From Flavobacterium psychrophilum (GTDB lineage Bacteria > Bacteroidota > Bacteroidia > Flavobacteriales > Flavobacteriaceae): a stretch of 8,925 nt of DNA. Shown in pieces: positions 6,952-8,925 of this stretch. Every line of letters begins with the position of its first letter. Within the stretch, counting starts at the first letter, position 1. The notes under the pieces are model-generated. The model was not told where the DNA came from and did not search any database. It saw nothing but the letters and a program-made list of their open reading frames with translations. The stretch lies in NCBI GenBank assembly GCA_003243255.1, contig QFQM01000184.1:1-8925 (forward strand), read 5' to 3'. The translations under genes and the position numbers were made by a program.

Positions 6952-7982
6952 AAATTAACTTGCCACTGGATATCTGGATTGTACTTTAATTTACCATTTA
7001 CAACCTCCAGTGGCGAATCAAAATTATTGGTATACAAAGCGCCTGTCCCAAGTCCTTGTGGCATTGGGTTGTCTTGAAGGAATGTCCATTGTGCAATCGC
7101 ATTGAGGCCAATGTTGCTTTCCAGCGCAGAGGTTACCCACCAGCCGATGTTCATTTTTTTAGCAATATCGATCCATTCCTTTGAGCCACGGAATCCACCT
7201 ACCAGACTAGGCTTTAAAATAATATACTGAGGCTTTATTTTTTTAAGTAAGGTCTCTTTATTTTTGTGTCCAAATACACCAATAAGCTCTTCATCCAGAG
7301 CGATAGGAAAAGGAGTTTGTTTACAAAGGAGAGCCATAGCTTCCTGTTGATTTTCTTTTATAGGCTGCTCAATACTATGTAGTTGAAAATTATTTAGTTG
7401 ATGTAGTTTATCTAATGCATCTATTGAGGAAAAAGCACCGTTAGCATCTACACGAATTTCTATTTCATCGGCACTGAAATTAGATCTTATAAAGCGCAAT
7501 AAATCGAGTTCTTTATCAAAATCAATAGCCCCAATTTTTAGTTTTATACAATTAAAACCCTGCTGTAATTTATCTTCAATTTGCTGTTTCATATAGGACT
7601 CCTCTCCCATCCACACAAGCCCATTGATGACTATACTTTCTTCACCTGTGGTGAAGCCAGAAGGAAATAATAGATAAGGATTCTCAGATTTGAGTGACTG
7701 GAAAGCCATCTCCACACCAAATTGGATAGATGGGAATTCTATCAGCGATTCCCAAAGGTATTCCTCTCCTAAGTGAATGTTTTCACAAACCCATTTTAGT
7801 TTTTCTTCATAATCCGGCCTGTCATCAACACTTAAGGTTCGCAGTATACCACACTCCCCTATTCCGGTTTTGCCATTATCTTCAAGTATAAGGAACCAGG
7901 TTTCCTTTTGAGTAAGAACGCCCCGCGATGTTCCGCTGGGGCGTTTAAAATCAAGAATATATTTTTTATATGATGCTCTCAT
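6948..7982 (-). CDS. menC: o-Succinylbenzoate synthase (MenC, enolase superfamily)
   Basis: A 344-residue cytoplasmic enzyme that dehydrates SHCHC to o-succinylbenzoate in menaquinone biosynthesis. The enolase-superfamily barrel carries every expected residue: KLK with K147 and K149 (acid/base lysine pair), metal ligands D179 in VDANGAF, E205 in SIEQPI and D230 in ALDEE, and the second-face lysine K257 in ILKPSLVGGF. TSALESNIGL at 284-293 is typical of OSBS rather than the DxD motif of Ala-Glu epimerases, the main alternative. The N-terminal capping domain spans about 1-115. The ATG is 2 bases after the stop of the upstream metallo-hydrolase gene, so the two are translationally coupled. The stop codon TAA lies in a TTAA shared with the stop of the facing acyl-CoA enzyme gene. 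Confidence 0.92.
   Translation of the reverse strand: MRASYKKYILDFKRPSGTSRGVLTQKETWFLILEDNGKTGIGECGILRTLSVDDRPDYEEKLKWVCENIHLGEEYLWESLIEFPSIQFGVEMAFQSLKSENPYLLFPSGFTTGEESIVINGLVWMGEESYMKQQIEDKLQQGFNCIKLKIGAIDFDKELDLLRFIRSNFSADEIEIRVDANGAFSSIDALDKLHQLNNFQLHSIEQPIKENQQEAMALLCKQTPFPIALDEELIGVFGHKNKETLLKKIKPQYIILKPSLVGGFRGSKEWIDIAKKMNIGWWVTSALESNIGLNAIAQWTFLQDNPMPQGLGTGALYTNNFDSPLEVVNGKLKYNPDIQWQVNF
6950..7014 (-). terminator. Possible terminator hairpin inside the 3' end of menC
   Basis: A perfect 9-base inverted repeat GCCACTGGA (6962-6970) / TCCAGTGGC (7006-7014) with a 35-base spacer lies in the last codons of menC. On the minus strand the second arm is followed by AAGTTAATTTTT (6961-6950), a U-rich tail that includes the stop codon. 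The large loop makes it a weak classical terminator, but no other candidate lies within the overlap of the convergent genes. Confidence 0.35.
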
Positions 7983-7984
7983 TT

Positions 7985-8662
7985 TTAAAGTTCTAATGAC
8001 TCTCCAATTTCCAGTAGCATTAAATCTTTTCCTTTATTGAAGAATTTTTTGATAGCATCCTCATGGTCAATTTTGATGTATCCAAAAGTATCAAAGTGAT
8101 AACCAAGCACTTTATCACATTCAAGGAAATCGGATGCTATGATAGCATCTTCAACATCCATTGTGAAATTATTTCCAATAGGTAAAATAGCTAAGTCCAG
8201 TTTTGTACGCATTGGGATAAGCTTCATGTCAAAAGTCACAGCTGTATCTCCGGCGATATAGATGTTTTTGTGTTCGCTTTCAATTACAAAACCACCCGGA
8301 TTACCTCCATAAGAGCCATCGGGGAATGAACTTGAATGATGGCCTACAACGTATTTCACTTTTCCGAAATCGAAGTTCCAGCCTCCACCGTGATTCATTG
8401 GATGAACTTTATGTCCTTTTTTCTCAAAATAACCGGTAATTTCTGCATTAGAAACAATTATTGCACCTGTATTGTTCGCAATGGCATCAGCATCAAGTAT
8501 ATGGTCTCCATGAGCATGCGTAAGCAGTATATAATCGGCTTTTAGCTGCATGATATCAATGTCTTTCGCTAATTCATTAGCCGAAATAAAAGGATCTACA
8601 ATTATATGTTTACCTCCTACTTCGATTCCTAAGCTGGCATGGCCGTAAAATGTGATTTTCAT
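7985..8662 (-). CDS. UPF0173-family metal-dependent hydrolase (metallo-beta-lactamase fold)
   Basis: A 225-residue soluble MBL-fold protein matching the YtkL/UPF0173 family (usual length about 226-228). The metal-binding set is complete: LTHAHGDH at 47-54 (H49, H51, D53, H54), H108/H109 in VGHHSSSFPDG, D139 in IYIAGDTA, and H189 in LGYHFDTF. The start MKITFYGHAS with VDPF at 22-25 is typical, and the N-terminal ATG fits the family start. The reaction of UPF0173 proteins is not established; MBL relatives hydrolyse esters, thioesters, phosphodiesters or lactams. The gene sits 2 bases upstream of menC and 30 bases downstream of a partial gene on the same strand, which suggests an operon and perhaps a link to menaquinone synthesis, but that is inference from position. 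No Shine-Dalgarno is visible. Confidence 0.9.
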   Translation of the reverse strand: MKITFYGHASLGIEVGGKHIIVDPFISANELAKDIDIMQLKADYILLTHAHGDHILDADAIANNTGAIIVSNAEITGYFEKKGHKVHPMNHGGGWNFDFGKVKYVVGHHSSSFPDGSYGGNPGGFVIESEHKNIYIAGDTAVTFDMKLIPMRTKLDLAILPIGNNFTMDVEDAIIASDFLECDKVLGYHFDTFGYIKIDHEDAIKKFFNKGKDLMLLEIGESLEL

Positions 8663-8692
8663 AATATGTTTTTATTTGTTGGAATTATAAAG

Positions 8693-8925
8693 TTATAACT
8701 GTAAAGCTATACAAAGCAACACTGAAAGAAAAAATGTACCTAATGCCACTTTTTTAAGTTCAGGAAGCAGATATACTTTTGTGGCAATCTCTACATTCTC
8801 ATCCAGGAAAAGATCCTGTGTGTTGTTTTTCTTATAGGTAATAATTTCGTTTTTGTTTTGGACGAGACTCCAAAGTATGTCTTTTGCCACATCATCATAG
8901 CTGAATTTTGTAAACGCAGCTTCTC
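8693..8925 (-). CDS. C-terminal part of an unrecognised protein with a C-terminal membrane segment (runs off the window)
   Basis: The minus-strand reading frame is open from the window edge to the TAA at 8695-8693, giving 76 visible residues; its start lies outside. The visible part is hydrophilic and charged (FSYDDVAKDILWSLVQNKNE, then a Lys/Asn-rich stretch). It ends in PELKK followed by a hydrophobic tail of about 18 residues (VALGTFFLSVLLCIALQL) that can span the membrane as a C-terminal anchor. A GTG at 8890 could serve as a start, but the frame continues without a stop to the edge, so a longer protein is more likely. I do not recognise the family. The last 23 residues faintly recall the final helix of MenA, which would suit the menC neighbourhood, but the hydrophilic stretch before it does not fit MenA's multi-helix topology. 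The gene is 30 bases upstream of the metallo-hydrolase gene and probably shares its transcript. Confidence 0.6.
   Translation of the reverse strand, partial: EAAFTKFSYDDVAKDILWSLVQNKNEIITYKKNNTQDLFLDENVEIATKVYLLPELKKVALGTFFLSVLLCIALQL

Noticed and set aside
6948..7982. Dipeptide (Ala-Glu) epimerase instead of MenC
   Set aside because: The SxLESxIGL motif and lack of the epimerase DxD motif favour o-succinylbenzoate synthase.
8336..8545. Plus-strand open frame inside the metallo-hydrolase gene
   Set aside because: It is antisense to the conserved metal-binding region and has no features of its own.
8693..8925. Calling the partial gene menA
   Set aside because: Only the last 23 residues resemble MenA weakly. 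The preceding 53 are hydrophilic where MenA should have membrane helices, and the alternative frames do not restore a match.
1..8925. CRISPR arrays, tRNA or rRNA genes, insertion sequences, phage or toxin-antitoxin genes
   Set aside because: No periodic repeats, cloverleaf-like segments, transposase motifs or small paired toxin/antitoxin frames were seen on either strand.

Overview
The window is AT-rich chromosomal DNA that looks like a member of the Bacteroidota, most likely a Flavobacterium-type Flavobacteriaceae. Several things point that way. It carries a secreted DUF2911 protein and a menaquinone-type MenC. Start codons mostly lack a Shine-Dalgarno sequence. Several intergenic regions carry near matches to the Bacteroidota promoter pattern TTG-N17..23-TAnnTTTG. 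There are no rRNA or tRNA genes, no CRISPR array, no insertion sequence and no sign of recent transfer. Gaps between genes are all below about 160 bases.

Layout. (a) 103-2636, minus strand: a tight two-gene unit. A 639-residue sensor protein (cyclic-nucleotide-binding-like domain, CBS pair, DUF294 nucleotidyltransferase) is followed after 5 bases by a small DEDDh 3'-5' exonuclease. The exonuclease has Asn in place of its last catalytic Asp. (b) 2637-2781: a divergent promoter region. (c) 2782-3288, plus strand: a secreted DUF2911 protein with a strong intrinsic terminator. It converges on (d) 3444-3857, minus strand: a small secreted protein of unknown function with its own terminator. (e) 4011-6951, plus strand: a NudK-type Nudix hydrolase, then a large acyl-CoA dehydrogenase/oxidase-like flavoenzyme with an extra N-terminal helical domain. 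(f) 6948-8925, minus strand: a probable operon of a partial C-terminally membrane-anchored protein, a UPF0173 metallo-beta-lactamase-fold hydrolase, and MenC (o-succinylbenzoate synthase). The acyl-CoA enzyme gene and menC converge and overlap by 4 bases, using one TTAA for both stop codons.

How the genes may work together. Unit (a) looks like a signalling module: a ligand and energy sensor fused to a nucleotidyltransferase and co-transcribed with a nuclease-like partner. MenC supplies the menaquinone pathway used in respiration. The acyl-CoA enzyme belongs to fatty-acid breakdown, and NudK hydrolyses GDP-mannose. The rest is ordinary core metabolism and envelope biology. The most interesting element is the sensor/nucleotidyltransferase and altered exonuclease pair. 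No unmistakable new defence or mobile system was found.
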